Shown: positions 25,970-39,955 of the stretch, piece after piece
Layout of the letters: every line of letters starts with the position of its first letter
Numbering within the stretch: the stretch's first letter is position 1
Origin: Pterobdella sp. o SKG-2022
Lineage: Eukaryota; Annelida; Clitellata; Hirudinida; Piscicolidae
Direction of reading: 5' to 3'
DNA: 64,000 nucleotides
Assembly: GCA_964035795.1 (NCBI GenBank)
Contig: OZ038323.1
Span: 11,384,109-11,448,108 of the forward strand
Program-made: the position numbers and the translations under genes
Notes under the pieces: generated by a model
Database searches by the model: none
What the model was told of the DNA's origin: nothing
The model's input: only the letters and a program-made list of their open reading frames with translations

Positions 25970-28900
25970 TAGGTGATTATTTCAAATTTGTTTAACTCTT
26001 AAGTTAAATTTTCAAATTTTTCACTAAAATTCTCCTCTACTGATTTCTTAACGGAAAGAAGCTAAAACAAATTCACTAAAAACTTGAAATAATATTTTTA
26101 AAAAATTAAATCAACTCGAAACTAAAACTAAACTTAAATTAAAATAAAACTAAAAGTTAAATTAAAAAACTGAAACTAAAGTTAAATATATCCCTTGCAT
26201 ATATACCTCAAGTTAATTGAGAGAAATCGAGATATTGTTAATCTTTGGCCTATTGACCAGCCAGTCTTCATACCAAACTATGTATATATGATATCATTTT
26301 GTATCATATCATTAGATAGCATGTAGGTATTGTGGTTATATTCTGAGGTATAGTTAAACACTTTTCAATGCTAGAATTAGTTAATATATTTATTGATAAG
26401 CAAATAATTGTTTTTATTGATTTTATTTTTTATATCTTGTACTCTTTGAAGATATTTTGTTTTTATAATCTATTTTCTTAATGAGCTCCAGGTTAAAAGA
26501 AATTTTTGAATACATTTATTGAAAATTTATATAAATAAAAAATTTTTGAATAATTTTTGATTGATTAGTTTTTAAAGGAATAAACTAAATTAATTATTAA
26601 ATACAAAAAAATAAAATAATTGAGAATTTTTTTTATCAATGACAAAAGTTGATAACTGAGCGATAAAATGAACAGCTAAATTCCTATCACGTAATCTCTT
26701 ATCACACTTTTGAGATTATCCTTATCTTAATCCTGCAATGTTTGCTCTAACCACTTTGCAGGTGAGTCGTGTCTTTGATTGAGGATTTTGTGATTCAAAT
26801 GAAGAAATTTAAAAGTAAATAATACGGGGATTTAAACATAGAAAAATAAATTGTACCGGCATTAAATAAACAATAAGAACTGAAGTGACAGAAGTGCTTG
26901 GAAGAAAACGTTTGGACGTCTTTAACATTCATATAAAAGCGCTCTTTTATATTTTAGCGCCACACCATAGAGAAAACTACCTCAAAGTTTAAAAGTTAAT
27001 AAAAAAAATTTTAAAATCATAAAAATAAAAATAATAATATCAAAAGTATAAATAAAAATATGGTAACTTAAACTGGCCAAATCCTGGCAGCAGCTTTTTT
27101 TTATAATTAGCAGGGATGGATCAATCGATACCTTCGCAGTTGTAATGGAGATGCACGCATTTTTAATTCGTTATGCATTGTCATCGATTCGAAGATCGAA
27201 GCAAGTTGTTTGAGCGGGATGACCAAGGTATCTTTATTAAAATAATAACAATAATAATAATAATAATAATAACAAAAATAATAATTAAAAAACAATTAAT
27301 GATATGAAAGAAAAACTTTGAAAAACTAGTCAACAAAAATTTATGGAAAAAGCATTTGACAATAAAAATAGAAAATAAAACTGGTAAAATAATATGAAAC
27401 TTCGGCAGGTCTTCTCTCACCCTCCCCATAAATACTATCACCATCCCAGATTCCAGAGTTCAACTCTGAGATAAGGGATGTTGTGAAGGCTGGTCTGATG
27501 TAACACTGATCAAAATGCAATGGGAAAACTACAACAGTTTACCTAACGTATCAACAGAGTCCCAACCTCATATATGTTACAAGCTGTGAGCATTCTTAGG
27601 CAGTATACATATTGTCTGAAATTTTCAGTCAATACCAGGTTTTGTGTTTCATTTATGCAATTTGTTATACACTTGATGATTGTGTTTTTGTGTCATGAAG
27701 GGGTGTTATGATGCTGTAAATGTTTATGTTATATTTTCATAATTGTTACATATGTTATTAGAGTATAAATGTTATATAGACCCAAATTTTAAATGTTATA
27801 TATAAATGTTATATTGTTATATGCGTTATATTATACAATGTTATACATACTCCCTTATTACGTTATAAATGATTCATTGTTATATAATGTTATATTGTTA
27901 TAAAGTTATATGTATAACTACCGTTGCAGGCCTCACACGAGCATGATCTTAATCTAAATGGTAAGTCGATAGGCGCATATATCTATGTTGCATCCTAACA
28001 TTAACGCTTGCTACTATTAATTATGCTATCAAAAAAAATTTTGATTTTGTTTATTATTTTTATTATTTTTGTTTTTTTTTATTTATTTTATTATTGTTAT
28101 TTATTTTTTAAGTTAGTGTTTCTTTTGCTTTTCATTTGTGCTCATGCTCTTTCTTCGTCATGAACTTCTTCTTTCAGCACGTCTGAAGTTTTTAACCGTA
28201 TGTAAATAAAAAAAATAAAATAAATCATAAAGATAACAAAAACATAATAAAATGATAATCAAAATAATAATAATGATAATTTTTTTCTGTAGATTGATAG
28301 TTTAAGGTTGGACTTAATCACAAATCGATGCAAAATCTGTGTTACATCATGCGTAGCAGTCTCAATTATAAATAGAACCGCCATTTAATCTATTTTTAAT
28401 TCCAATTCACTTTTAATCAATTCTAAACTTAATTCATTCTAGTATATTTTTAACTTGGAAGCTTTGAAAATATTAAACGCCCATGGCTTCCAGTTGAAGA
28501 GGAATGAAAAAATTTTTTAAATCAAGTTATGTTGTATAAATAAAATATTCAAACTCAGCAAAAAAAATAGTTATTTAAATTAACTTTTAAAATCATGATT
28601 TATTGGCATGCATGACGTCGTTGTTTTTATTTGGATTTGTCAATTTTCCGAAATTTCAACAACCAATTACCGAAGATTTGCAAGCTGTAATAAATATGAG
28701 TTTAAATCTTCATCAGACCCATACATTAACTCTTAATACAATACACAAATTTAATTAGTATAATAACAATTGAAAAACGCTAATTGATAGTTACATGTGC
28801 ACCAATTAATAACTAAACACACACACCTCCACCCCCAACTCCCTGAGGGTAATGCTTCGATCCCTCTTCGTTGTGGTGTGCCTGGGTGCGTTCGAAGGGG

Positions 28901-29079
28901 TTTGGGCATTTTGAAAGTTGTATTGTCTTCATAGCAATTATTTTAGGGAGTATTGAGATAAATATGAAATATATAATATTTATTCAAAAAATTATTACCG
29001 TCTATGTAGTGTTTTTTTCTGTATAAATACCAAAAATGGTTGTATTTTATAGTGATTTTTGATTATTTTCACCGATTCC
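25970..29079. other. Long AT-rich region, no supported gene
   Basis: Contains ATT/AAT microsatellite runs (about 27237-27285) and a Tn-rich stretch (28040-28110). Two patches (27105-27230 and 27400-27490) are GC-richer and flanked by possible splice signals; they might be upstream exons of the 29080 gene, but no frame gave recognisable protein. Between 27700 and 27920 the word GTTATA/TGTTATA recurs many times, a degenerate tandem repeat. Confidence 0.4.
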
Positions 29080-29080
29080 A

Positions 29081-29455
29081 GTAGGGGTACAAGGAAGACC
29101 GACTGGAAGAAGAAGTGGTGGCGTGGAAGTGCCAGGGGATAACTTCAATGACGATGGCATAATGCGACAAAATGGCATGGAAACCAAAAGAATTATTCCT
29201 GATGAGAATAATAATAGTAATGGTTATAATAATACTACTCTTATTGCTACTACTACCGCTACTCCAACTAAGGATGATATTATTAGTAATAACCAAAATA
29301 ATTATAGTGGTAATAATAATAATAAAAATAATAATCAAAATAATGAAATCAACAACATTAATAATAATTATGAAAGCTACAATAATGACAGCAATATGGG
29401 TCAAAATAATATCAACAACAACATCAACAACAAAATTAGTAATATGAATATTAAT

Positions 29456-29514
<59 letters not shown>

Positions 29515-31957
29515 TACTGGTAACAACAACGTTAATAATATAGATAATTATAATAAAAAAAATAATAATTTAAACAAAAATAACAATACTAATAATAATA
29601 CCAAAAGTGATACGAAAATAACTAATTCAAATGGTACTAGATTATTTGCAATAAGGAAACAGCTGAGAGAAAGAGTGAAAAGTAAGGGAAGGGGTGGTGC
29701 GATGGGGGGTAAGATGGGTGAAAAAAAGGGTATTGAGAAGAGTGGTGCAAAAGATGGTGAGAGTAGTGGAGGGGTGGGTATTAAGAAAAGTGGTGGGATG
29801 GTCTTTGGAAAAAATGGTGAAAAAAGTAAAGAATCAAACAGAGTGGATGAGAATGGTTCTATCAAATTGAAAAATACCCAAAAAACCCCAAATACTAACG
29901 AAAATAATGACGATAATTTGGAGCAAAATCTAGTGAAGGATAGTGTGAAAGTGACAACAGATGGAGACAATAGAGAAGAAATAAAGTTTTATGGAACGAG
30001 CATCAATAAAGTGAAGCCAGTGAAGAATGTAACTAACCAGGCTAACATAGGTAACAGAAAAACTCTATTTACTAGCGAAAAAAACAAAAATGGAAATAAA
30101 ACTAACAAAATTGTTAAAAGTGAAATCAATGGAAATATAAATAAAAATTATTTAAATACTAAAAATGACGATTTGAGCTTAAAGGAAAAGAATAGTAACA
30201 AAGATAATACAGATGATGATATACAAAAATACAATGCAGACTTACAAAATAAAAATGAGCTTGAGAAAACAAATGGGAGTGAAGATCAAAAAATAAAGCT
30301 TACTCAAACAGAAGACACCCTTTTGAAAGCGAAAGAGCTGGTCAAAAAAATTCAGCAACAAAAAAATCATAAAAATAAACAAAAAACCACCAAAAATAGA
30401 GAACGTATTCCTATTTCAACCACACCCTTCCAGCTACTTGCAACTTCCATAACCCTCATGGTGGAAACTCCTTCAACTTCAACGACCTCTTTCAATGTTG
30501 CATCCCATAGCGACAATGACCCAAACATCCCACAAAAATACACAACCGAGGACACTCAAGAAAGGATAAGTACTACTATAAGTATTGAAACATTAGCTTC
30601 TCAGCCAATCAGCCCACAGCTTCCTACAACTTACACAACAAAAAATTCTTCTTTAGAAGTGGGTTCTCAACATGGCCCAATCACAAGTTCCAGCATGGAA
30701 CCTTTCCAGCTGCTCTCCGAGGAAGACCTTCTAGATTATGTTGAAATGAGGTTAGAACAGGATTTTCAGAATGTCACACAGCCAGTTTTGACGACCATGT
30801 CCTCCCAAATATACTCTCCATCAGTTGACGATGCAACACCCAAAAGTACTATAGAATTTGAAGAAGACTGGGATCTTTCTTCGGATGATCTCCCTTGCGA
30901 ATCTTCTTCCACCTCCTCGTCCTTTTCAACTCCATCCACAGTAACAACTACATCTTCCACATCTACAATTACCTCTACAACTAAATTTTCAACAACAGTT
31001 ACTTCTACCAGAACCATCACAACTACCTGGAGTTCTAAGCTTCTGAATTATGCATTTTTGAACTCAAAGAGGAAAACTAGGAGAGAAAAAATGGATGTTG
31101 GGAACTTCATAAAAAAATTTTTGGATAACTTAAGTGAAGAAAAAATTAAGAAAACTCGCCATTTTAAACAACAAAAAAAAACAGAAATGCACAAAAGAGA
31201 TTATGATGACAACAACAAAACACTGAATAATGAAACCTCAGACGAGCGATTCGACAATGGACCACTTTCAAAATGGGCCCAAATCAAAAACGAAATTCTG
31301 CAAAAATCGTCTGAAAAAAAGAAAAAAAACAATATGTTTGACGCTTCAGCTCTGTATGATTTCATGCGAGAGTACAACTTCCAAAAAGCCACCAAGAACG
31401 ATGGAAAAGGCGCAGACTTGGAGAAAGAAATTCTCAATAATAAAAACCGATATGGAAACGATTTTAAGAAGGATTTTTTGGACCGTTACATAGAAACCTA
31501 CTTGCTAGACTTTAGCGATTATGAGAAGTCTTTTATGCATCATCAAATCAACAATAATGAATTGCACAAACTCATTCAAGGTTTGGTGAAGAACATTAAA
31601 ATAAACAACCACCGAAGAGAGCTTTTGATGAATAAAAAATTATTAGAAAAAAACGACTTTTTAGAATATTTAAAAACAAGGCTAAACTTTTATAGATCTG
31701 TCTTCAACCACACTTTAAAATACCTGAAAAAAGCTAAAGATAAAATATCTTTGTTCGAGGACCAAAAGGACTTGAACGCACAAGAATCAAATGAAACGCA
31801 CAAAAAACTCAACGGTATTTTACAGAAGCTCTCAAATAGTGCCATGAAGATCAAAGAACTGAAGCTGAAACTGATGCGTAAGAACCACGAAGCTAACGTC
31901 GTCTCTTCGAAACCAATTGCAACCCAGGGCGGCTATTTGTGTGCGTTCTTGAAATGA
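29081..31957 (+). CDS. Asn-rich protein with helical C-terminal domain, unrecognised (5' exons missing)
   Basis: An open frame that begins after a likely acceptor (GATTCCAG at about 29073-29080) and runs to TGA at 31955-31957, roughly 950 codons. The first ~180 residues are an Asn/Thr sea with a pure run of about 18 Asn encoded by AAT (29457-29513). A basic Gly/Lys segment, a Thr/Ser-rich segment (near 30900-31030, possible O-glycosylation or disorder) and then a non-repetitive, strongly helical C-terminal ~300 residues follow (e.g. DFLDRYIETYLLDFSDYEKS, LNGILQKLSNSAMKIKELKL). Only this last part looks like a folded domain, possibly coiled coil. No family recognised; the start codon is probably in an upstream exon. 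Confidence 0.7.
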
Positions 31958-32017
31958 TTTTTAATAACCATTAAGTTTTAGAGTATAATAAATTACATTT
32001 TGATTGTATTTATAAAT

Positions 32018-32206
32018 GTAATGTAATGTGGTATTTATAAAGCGCTTTTCCTTATAGATCAAAGCGCTTGTTTCAAATTTAATGTAACGAAAACACACTG
32101 CGGAACAGGTGCTAACTGTCGGCCCACGCGGGATTGAACCCGGTAACTTTAGATAATTAGTCTAATGCTCAACCATTGAGCTATAGGAGCCGACAATAAA
32201 ATGGGA
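32018..32206 (-). mobile_element. tRNA-derived SINE, copy 2
   Basis: Inverted second copy of the element at 21934-22110. On the minus strand it reads GGCTCCTATAGCTCAATGGT (tRNA head, box A), the same TTAGACTAATTATCTA anticodon arm, box B GGTTCAATCCC, the shared body AGCACCTGTTCCGCAGTG, and the tail AAAGCGCTTTATAAATAC followed by ATTACATTACATT. By eye the two copies are about 85% alike along their full length, including the non-tRNA part. Confidence 0.87.
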
Positions 32207-32474
32207 TGAACAAAACATATACATATTTAAGTTTAGTTAATGTAAACTGAATTATATGAATTAACTTATAAGCTGACAGTGAGTCGAGGAAACATCTTAT
32301 TTACATCATCATTCTACACAACATCGCATTAGCCCTCTTTCTCATTCTCTTTTGGTACGTTACTTAGTTCTATAGAGATGAAATTTGATTTTTTGATGTG
32401 GAAAATTTTTTACTTTGATTTTATTTTTTGAAAAATCAAGTTATGAAAATAAATCAGTTATTTTTATTTCACAG

Positions 32475-35400
32475 CTGTGTCCGAAGATGTCTTGAAGAAT
32501 TAGTAAATGTAAATAAAAAAGGAAATTTTGGGAAATCAAAAAATGAAACAAATAGCTTGTTAGATAATAAAAAAAGAGTAATTCCAATAGAGAAAGAAAC
32601 ACAAACCGTTTCATGCAAAGCAGACTTTCCCACAAAAAGTTCTAGCTCTTCGGAAGAAGTGGAAGTAGATGAAAACAAGAGCGAAGTTAGGACAAATACA
32701 ATAATGATGAAACAAAATTCTTCTGATTCTCCAAATGAATCTCCAGAGGTGGGGATGACTAAAAAAGTTGGTGTTGAGGGAAGAAAAAAATGTGAGAAAA
32801 AAGAAAAATCCGAAAGTGAAAAAGAAGAGCAAGACCTTGAGACGAAAAGAAAAAAAGTTCCAAAGACATCTAAAAAACGCTCTGTGTCAGCATCGATTCA
32901 AGATAAAAATAAACAAAAAGACTTAGCTCCTAAAAAAGAAAAAAGCTCAAAAAAGGACAAAAAACTGTCTGAAGTTTCAAAAAAAGAGACAATTAAAAAG
33001 AATGAAAAAATCATTTTTTCAGGTTTTGATGTTTCAAAAAGCTGCGACAAACATGGTAGTGTTAAAAGTAAAAGTCAGGTATCAAAAAAAAATCAAAAAA
33101 GCTCCAACAACAGAAAGTCGGACAAAACTTCAATCAGCAAAACGAGTAAGTCGTCTCGTAAAAGTAAACAATCAAAAACATCCTCAGAAGGGGGGAAAAA
33201 GTCTTTGAAAGTCATAGATAAAAAAAAAGTCAGAAGTGGCTCAAAATCGGAAAGTGCTTCAAGTAGCAGTGATGAGTCTTCGGAAACATCTTCCTCAACT
33301 TTGTCGAGTGAGTATTCCTTATTTTCTTGCCAAGCTGGCAATTCCATTGTATCACGACCCATTTTGAAAAAAAGTTCTGACACCAAAAAACAAACTATGA
33401 AGCTAGCCTCTCTAACCAAACATGACTCATGCAACACTAAACTTTCTCAAAACAACCCTGCATCCTTCTCTTCTCGGTGCTCTTCTGCCCAACCTTCTCC
33501 TCTTTCCGCTCCATCAACAGCTAAATCGATTTTGACATTCCTTGCATCACCGCCTCAAACTCCAGTTCTCTCGCCAAAAAATAAAGCTCTCACGTCGTGT
33601 CTTCAGTCTCCAATACGACTCAAACGTGGCGTTCAGTCGCCTAAGAAGCCACATATGGAATGTAGCGTTCAGTCGCCTAAGAAACCAGTTATTGAATGTT
33701 GCGTTCAGTCGCCTAAAAAACCAGTTATTGAATGTTGCGTTCAGTCGCCTATGAAACCAGTTATTGAATGTGACGCTCAGTCGCCTAGGAAAGCAAATAT
33801 TGAATGTGGCACTCAGTCGCCTGTAAGAAAAAAAACTCCCCAATGTTGCATATCATCTTTGAAGCCAGAATTTGATTGTTGTGTCTCAGCTTCGTTGCAA
33901 CAGAGTGCTTCTCCGTCTGTGAACCAACATGCCCCTTTATCGATTGTAGACCAAGAAAATATTTCTATTGATTCATCGCCAGAAAAACGAGAAGATACAC
34001 CTTGTGAATTTTATGCAAAAAAAGAAATTTCGCCTTGTGTTGAAGTGCCTGCAAAAAATGAAGTGACAATCCGCACTCCAATTGAATGCAGAGATGGAAA
34101 AAGCAAGGAGTATCAAAGTATCAAATTTTCTTCAGAAAACTCTCCTATTCGTATTTCTGTTGAAGTGGACAATAAAACAAAGTCTCCAAGAATGGAAGAT
34201 CTCAGAGGGAGGAACTCATGTGAAGAGCGGGAGGCTGCTTTGGACGAGAAAGAATTATTTGACATGCATCTCTCTTGTGCCAACACCCCTTGTGATACCA
34301 AAAAAAAATGTTCCCAAGAAGATTGGAAGCAAAAATATTTGGCACTTTATTCTCAAAACAAAGACGTTCAAACTCATTCACCGAAAAAAAATGTTTGTGA
34401 CTCTCCTAACAATAAATTGAAGTTGATTGAACAAGCTCTAGAGAGCAAAGTCAGAATCACAAGAAAAAACCTGGATCAAAAGTCCTTAGCGTGTAATCTC
34501 ATTTCAAGGCCAAATGCAGAAATATTTGAGGCGAGAAATTTTCCTCTAAAACGTTTTACAGAGCACATACCCTACTCTTCACCCGATGTAATTTTTCACA
34601 GTCAACTAAGTGGTCATTGCTCCCCTCCTTACCTCAACACTGGTTCTCCAAAATATAACAGTTCTCCATGCTCTCAGACTACCAAAAACAAAAAATGTCA
34701 AAACAAAACTTGTCAAAAATGTTTCGTTAAAAAACTAGGTGATTTTTTAATTTTTCTATATTCAAATTGGACCACTAATATGTTATGACTTAATTGGTAA
34801 AATATCAAATTTCTGTTTAAAACTATAATAAAGTTACTAAATACACATTCTCTAGATTGCCACAAAATTGAAAGATCTCCCAACTGCAAAGAACTAACTC
34901 TCCTTTGTTCAGTTCCCAAACAATCCTCTGAAAATCTCCAAAACAACAACTTAGGCGATGATAGAAAAATATTCCGTGCCGAAAATTCTTCTTTTCTTTA
35001 CTATTCTTCAAACAACAAAAATGATCCTTTTTATAACGCAAACAAACCTGCAAATGGTAAAAAAAACACCAACTCAAAACAGACTTCTGGCAACTGCAGT
35101 CCCATGAGCAACACACAATCTCCTTGCACCCCCCTCAGTGGTAGAGCCATTTGTGCAGAAAATATATTCCAATCAGCTAAAAACTTGAGACAACTTTTAG
35201 TTGATGAACTACGCAATAGTAACTTGTCACCCCCACAAACAACCAGAAACCAGAACACAGCCATGTACCAGCACACAAACAAATGCCGCACACCTGGTTC
35301 TGTGAAGGCTCAGAAGCGTAACAATGCTGATAGTAGCCAAGAAAACTACTACACAAACACCCCCAATTTGCCCAGTATGAAAATTCAATTCGAGAACAAA

Positions 35401-38400
35401 ATAAACAAAACCTGTTCCCAAATAGAGTCTTCAATAGAACCACACTTAAATTTGCAGCAAAAACTTCTGCAAGAAGGATACTTCAAATTATCTCCAAACA
35501 ACAAAAAGAAATTTGCTTGCCTTCCTCTCTCCCCTAGCGGCAGAAAGATCTATCTGCCTGAATGCATGGAAGGTTGTAAGAAGTCTGTGCGAGATTCATA
35601 TGTTGCATACAGTCCCGTTAATAATATTTCCTGCAACTTGACACCCACAACCAATGAAAACACAGCTTTTGGCGCTTGTACTCAAAATGTAAATAACTGT
35701 CCAAATGAACCTCTTAAACCTGCCCAAAAAGCTGAAAATAATGCCAAATTGATTCAAAAACTAGCTTTACAATATTTGATAAAACATTATTTGGAAAGTA
35801 AAGTTAAAACTGGCCAAGAATCAAAAATGCAAGAGCAGATAACTGGAAAATGTAAGTCAGTTTCTTCTGATGAAGGAATTTTAAAATGTAACAAACGTCA
35901 AGTTCGCTACAAGCCATATGAATGGAAACCAGACAGGTATGCTAACCAACCCTTCCACGTGCAATCCCGTCATAACCTCGTCAGCTTTCGACAACATCCC
36001 TGTCCAACTCAGAAACCAACTTCTCCCAGCCCTCAACCACCAACTGAGCCTGCATGCTTGTTTTCTATCAAACCTCCAAGACCGATTCTCAGCAATAAAA
36101 ACAAAGCTCTTCTTTTTCCTTGCCCTCACCCACAGCCTCCCAACTATAGTCCTTGTCAAATGCAAAAACAACAGAGCACTTCTAATCAGAACACTCCTCA
36201 ATCCCTCAAACCATATCCACACTTGCTAGAAAAACCAAAACAACAAGTTCTCGCCAAAGAGAACTCTGCATTCAACAACATGGTGGACAGAATGACTGCG
36301 GCTCGTTATTCGAGAATAAAACAAATGCATGATCTCAAAGAAAAGTACAACTTGAACTATAAACCAACTTCCAACCTGCAATCAATCTGCCAAATGTCTT
36401 CAAGTCTGCATCCAAATAGAGATGTGGACATGAAAAGCACATCATACAACACTCCCAACAAATTCCAACCATTGAATCTCAACAAAAAAAACTGCGCTCC
36501 TTTCTCCACTGTCCCTACTAATAATATCCAAAACAAAAACTGGAATGCTAACGAGAATGATGAAGATTTTTTGGAAAATGATATGCAAACAAAACTTATT
36601 TGCAACGGAAATGTGGGTCTTAAAAGATTGCACGAGAGAACTCGGAAAGGTCTCAAAAGAAAACGTTACAGCCATAAAATGAAGAGAGTGTCTACTTATT
36701 TGAAAAGGTATTGCCAAAGCGCCCAAAAGATTCATTCTGACAACAAAAAGAAATTGAACAAATTTGAAATCCTGCAGTCGAACAATGAAGAAACACTGAT
36801 GAACTCTCCAACTTCTGCGAACTCTCTTGACAAACAATACGTTGACATCATGAACAACAATGACCTCAAAAGCATCCGAACAGATCGAGTTTATTCTCTC
36901 TCTGCACGGTTGCACAACTCGGACAACAAAATCAACTTCAAGGTCAGAAAAGTGAAGAACGATTCGAACACTCTCAACCAGAAGCAGTACCAAAGAAGCA
37001 CTGTGCGAAGCATCAGTTGTGATGGATCTTCGAGTCTGAATACTTCACAGAGCATCTCCTTCAGCGTTCGACCAAGCCGGAAAAAGAAGAGTAAACAAGA
37101 GGGCCAAGAAAATCAGGAAAGCGATTCGCTTATAGTGAACAACATCCTCATTCCCAAACTAGATTTGAGTTTCCTGGAGTCTTCAGACAGACATAACTTG
37201 GTGCCACAACCAAAATTTTCATGTATTGAATCACAACTTCAAAATTCCAAATCCTCCAAAAGCATGACGTCATCTCAAGAAACCTCCTCCATCCCAGCCT
37301 CCTTCCTACAAATGATGGGTGCAGGCGACAACAACTGCGGCCATTTTGAAAATGCCATCATCAAAAACACCACCCATATGCAAACTGACGACTTTGAGAA
37401 AACCACAGACTGTCATAGTTTGTGCTCACTTCACAAGCAAACTCTTTCTCAAAAAGATGCCCAACAGAACTACCACTTCTCTTCCCGAACCACTCTTCTC
37501 AGCAAGCCTACCAGGGAGAGTGACAAAAAGCAGCAAGAAGGAGGAAGAGGGGGAGAAGAAGGAGAAGAAGGGAGAAAAGAAAAGGGAAAAGGAAAAACAG
37601 AAAGAAGAGACGGAAAAAGGGAAGTAGGAGAAGAAGAAGGAGAAGGAGGAGGAAGAGGAAGAAGAGAAGGAGGTTTCAGGAAGTTCAAAGAGTACCTTTT
37701 AAACGATGACATAGAGTTAGAAGGTCAAGAGTCGTTGAAAGGAAGCACAATGTCCAACCCGAAATTCGTCAAAAAACTTTTCTCAAAACTAAACAACCTT
37801 CCACTTGAAAAAGCAAACGACAACATCATCACACACAATAACTTGAAAAAAAATTTTCAATCACTGCGAAAGATGTGTCGAAGCTTGTTGAACTCCCAAC
37901 TCAACAACTCGAGTAACAACTATTCTTTTGCAAACAATGGTTTTGACTCTCACAACAACATTCATCAACAAATGAGCCATTTAAATCCTAACGGAGTCAA
38001 TGTAGACCAGCTAAAGTTTATCAATGAGCAACAAAAAATGTTGGACGATTCTCTAGTGCAACAAAAACTACCTTTCCAGCCCCAGTTACCTCTACAACCA
38101 CAAATATCTCTGCAACATCACACTGATCAACTGTATCAACAAGAAAACGAAGAAAATTCTCAAACAAACCAACAATGCCAACAGCAAAACAAGGGGAATG
38201 TTGGAAAACATCGAAATCATCAGCTAGAGGGAGATTATCAAATGCAAGAATTTCAACAAAATTCGCAACATTATGAACAAAATTTCCAAGAAATTCAACA
38301 AAATGCACATGATTTTCAACAAATTTCACATGAATTTGAACAGAATTCACAAGAATTTGAACAAAACTCGCAACATTATGAACAAAATTTCCAAGAATTT

Positions 38401-39372
38401 CAACAAAACTTGCAACATTATCAACAAAATTCAGAACACTATCCCCAGTTTTACAACACACAACAACAAGAAAGACTATCTGCGTTTGCGTTAAATACTT
38501 ATCAACACCTCCAAGAAGAATACAACTTCCAAGATGAAACACCAGAACTACTAAACCAACAAAATTATTTACCCATGCAACAAAATAATAATAAAAAATA
38601 CCCACACAAGCAACAAAATTATCGACAAATACAACAAAATCAAAATAATTACCAACAAAACATACACAAAAATTATCCTCAAAACTCCCAAGACCGGGAT
38701 TATTCACAAGAAAGAATACCTTCTTCTCTCCCTCCATTGAACATAAACTACATAAGCCATACCCACCAACCAGCCACCCAATTCCAGCACCACATCCACC
38801 AACCAGCCACCCAATTCTCACAGCAAGCACAACTAAACACTAACTTCCAACAAGAGACCCAACAATTTAACACCAACTTCACACACCACACCAACCAGCC
38901 AGCCAGCCAATTTCGACTCTCCACCCACCAACCAAAAACTTGTGAAAGGCATTTCAACAGAGATCTTGTCGAAGCGTATGGTCAATTCAACGGGTCTTAT
39001 ACACCGTTTGATGATAATTATGAAGAGGAATCCGTAGAATGGAGTGATGACGTCATACCCCCACAGCAGTTGAACTATAATCAGAATAACAACACAAAAT
39101 TTCAAAATTGCGCTCAGAAGTGGATAAAGAAGGCTCGGAAACGAAAAGAAGCAAAATTTGAAAGCAAAAAAATACCTAAAAGTAGAAAAAATGAACAAAA
39201 CGTGGTTAAAAAGAATCAAAAAAAAATCAAAAAGACGAAGAATTTGAAGCAGAAAAGTGTTGGCATGAAAGGGAAGAAAAGGTGCCTGTACTACGATGCC
39301 CAAAACGACCTCAAGTACAACATCTACGAGACAAAACTGATGCTGAGAGATTTCATCAAGGAATTCGACTAA
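32475..39372 (+). CDS. Very large disordered protein: Ser/Lys half then Gln/Asn half; unrecognised
   Basis: Two large exons, about 32475-34738 and 34856-39372, join in phase 1 (…CTA G|AT TGC…) and run to TAA at 39370; 5' exons precede an acceptor at about 32474. Over 2,250 residues. Exon A is Lys/Ser-rich with an SSSSDESSETSSST tract, six copies of a 13-residue VQSPKKPVIECC-type repeat (33626-33830) and many SP sites, including S-P-x-K/R Cdk-type sites. Exon B has many 'SP' motifs, a Gly/Glu/Arg tract (37540-37680), a Gln/Asn block of QQNSQHYEQNFQEF-like units (38230-38460) and HQPATQF units (38760-38930), and ends in a basic then conserved-looking tail (KRCLYYDAQNDLKYNIYETK). No enzyme fold, signal peptide or membrane segment. 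Could be a scaffold or centrosomal/nuclear protein; this is a guess from composition. Confidence 0.75.
33626..33830 (+). repeat. 39-bp coding tandem repeat (about 6 copies)
   Basis: In-frame repeat encoding units of the form V-Q-S-P-K-K-P-V-I-E-C-C-, with each copy carrying a QSPKK/QSPRK core. The third and fourth copies are nearly identical at the DNA level; outer copies diverge. Confidence 0.9.
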
Positions 39373-39955
39373 GGATTAATTTGACTTAAAACTCGAGATT
39401 TTAAAAACTGAGACTTTTAAAGAAGGGTGTTAAGATACAAAAATGCGAGTTCGTTAAGAACTTTTATGTACTTTTAAATACTATAAATTTTTATTTTTAA
39501 AAAATTGATTACAAATTCTAAATTTTATTCAGTAGAAATCCAACAAAAATCTTTCGATAACAAGCAGAACAGAAGGAAAGCTATCTTCAGTAACTAAAAA
39601 CAGGATTAAGAACTACACCAATGCAAAATAAAACTCAATTGGAGAATAAAATGAGATTTTGAATAAATGTAAAACTTAATTGCATAAAGATAAAAAAGTT
39701 CATGATTATTCGATTGATAAAATGTAAATTTAAGGCGACCCAAAAAATTATAAGGCATTGTAAAAAGTAGGCGCTGACATCAAGTCAAAAACGATTTCAA
39801 AAAGTTGAAAAATAATTGCAAACAACAAATTATAAATATAAACACCATTATTTTTAAAGCAAATATTAAATAACATTGAATACTCCTACAATAACGCGCC
39901 CATCATCATCATCACTACCACCCTTTTAACCATCTTCTTCCTCATCCTCCTCATC

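Noticed and set aside
32125..32206. Second tRNA gene on the minus strand
   Set aside because: Same reason; it is the head of the inverted SINE copy.
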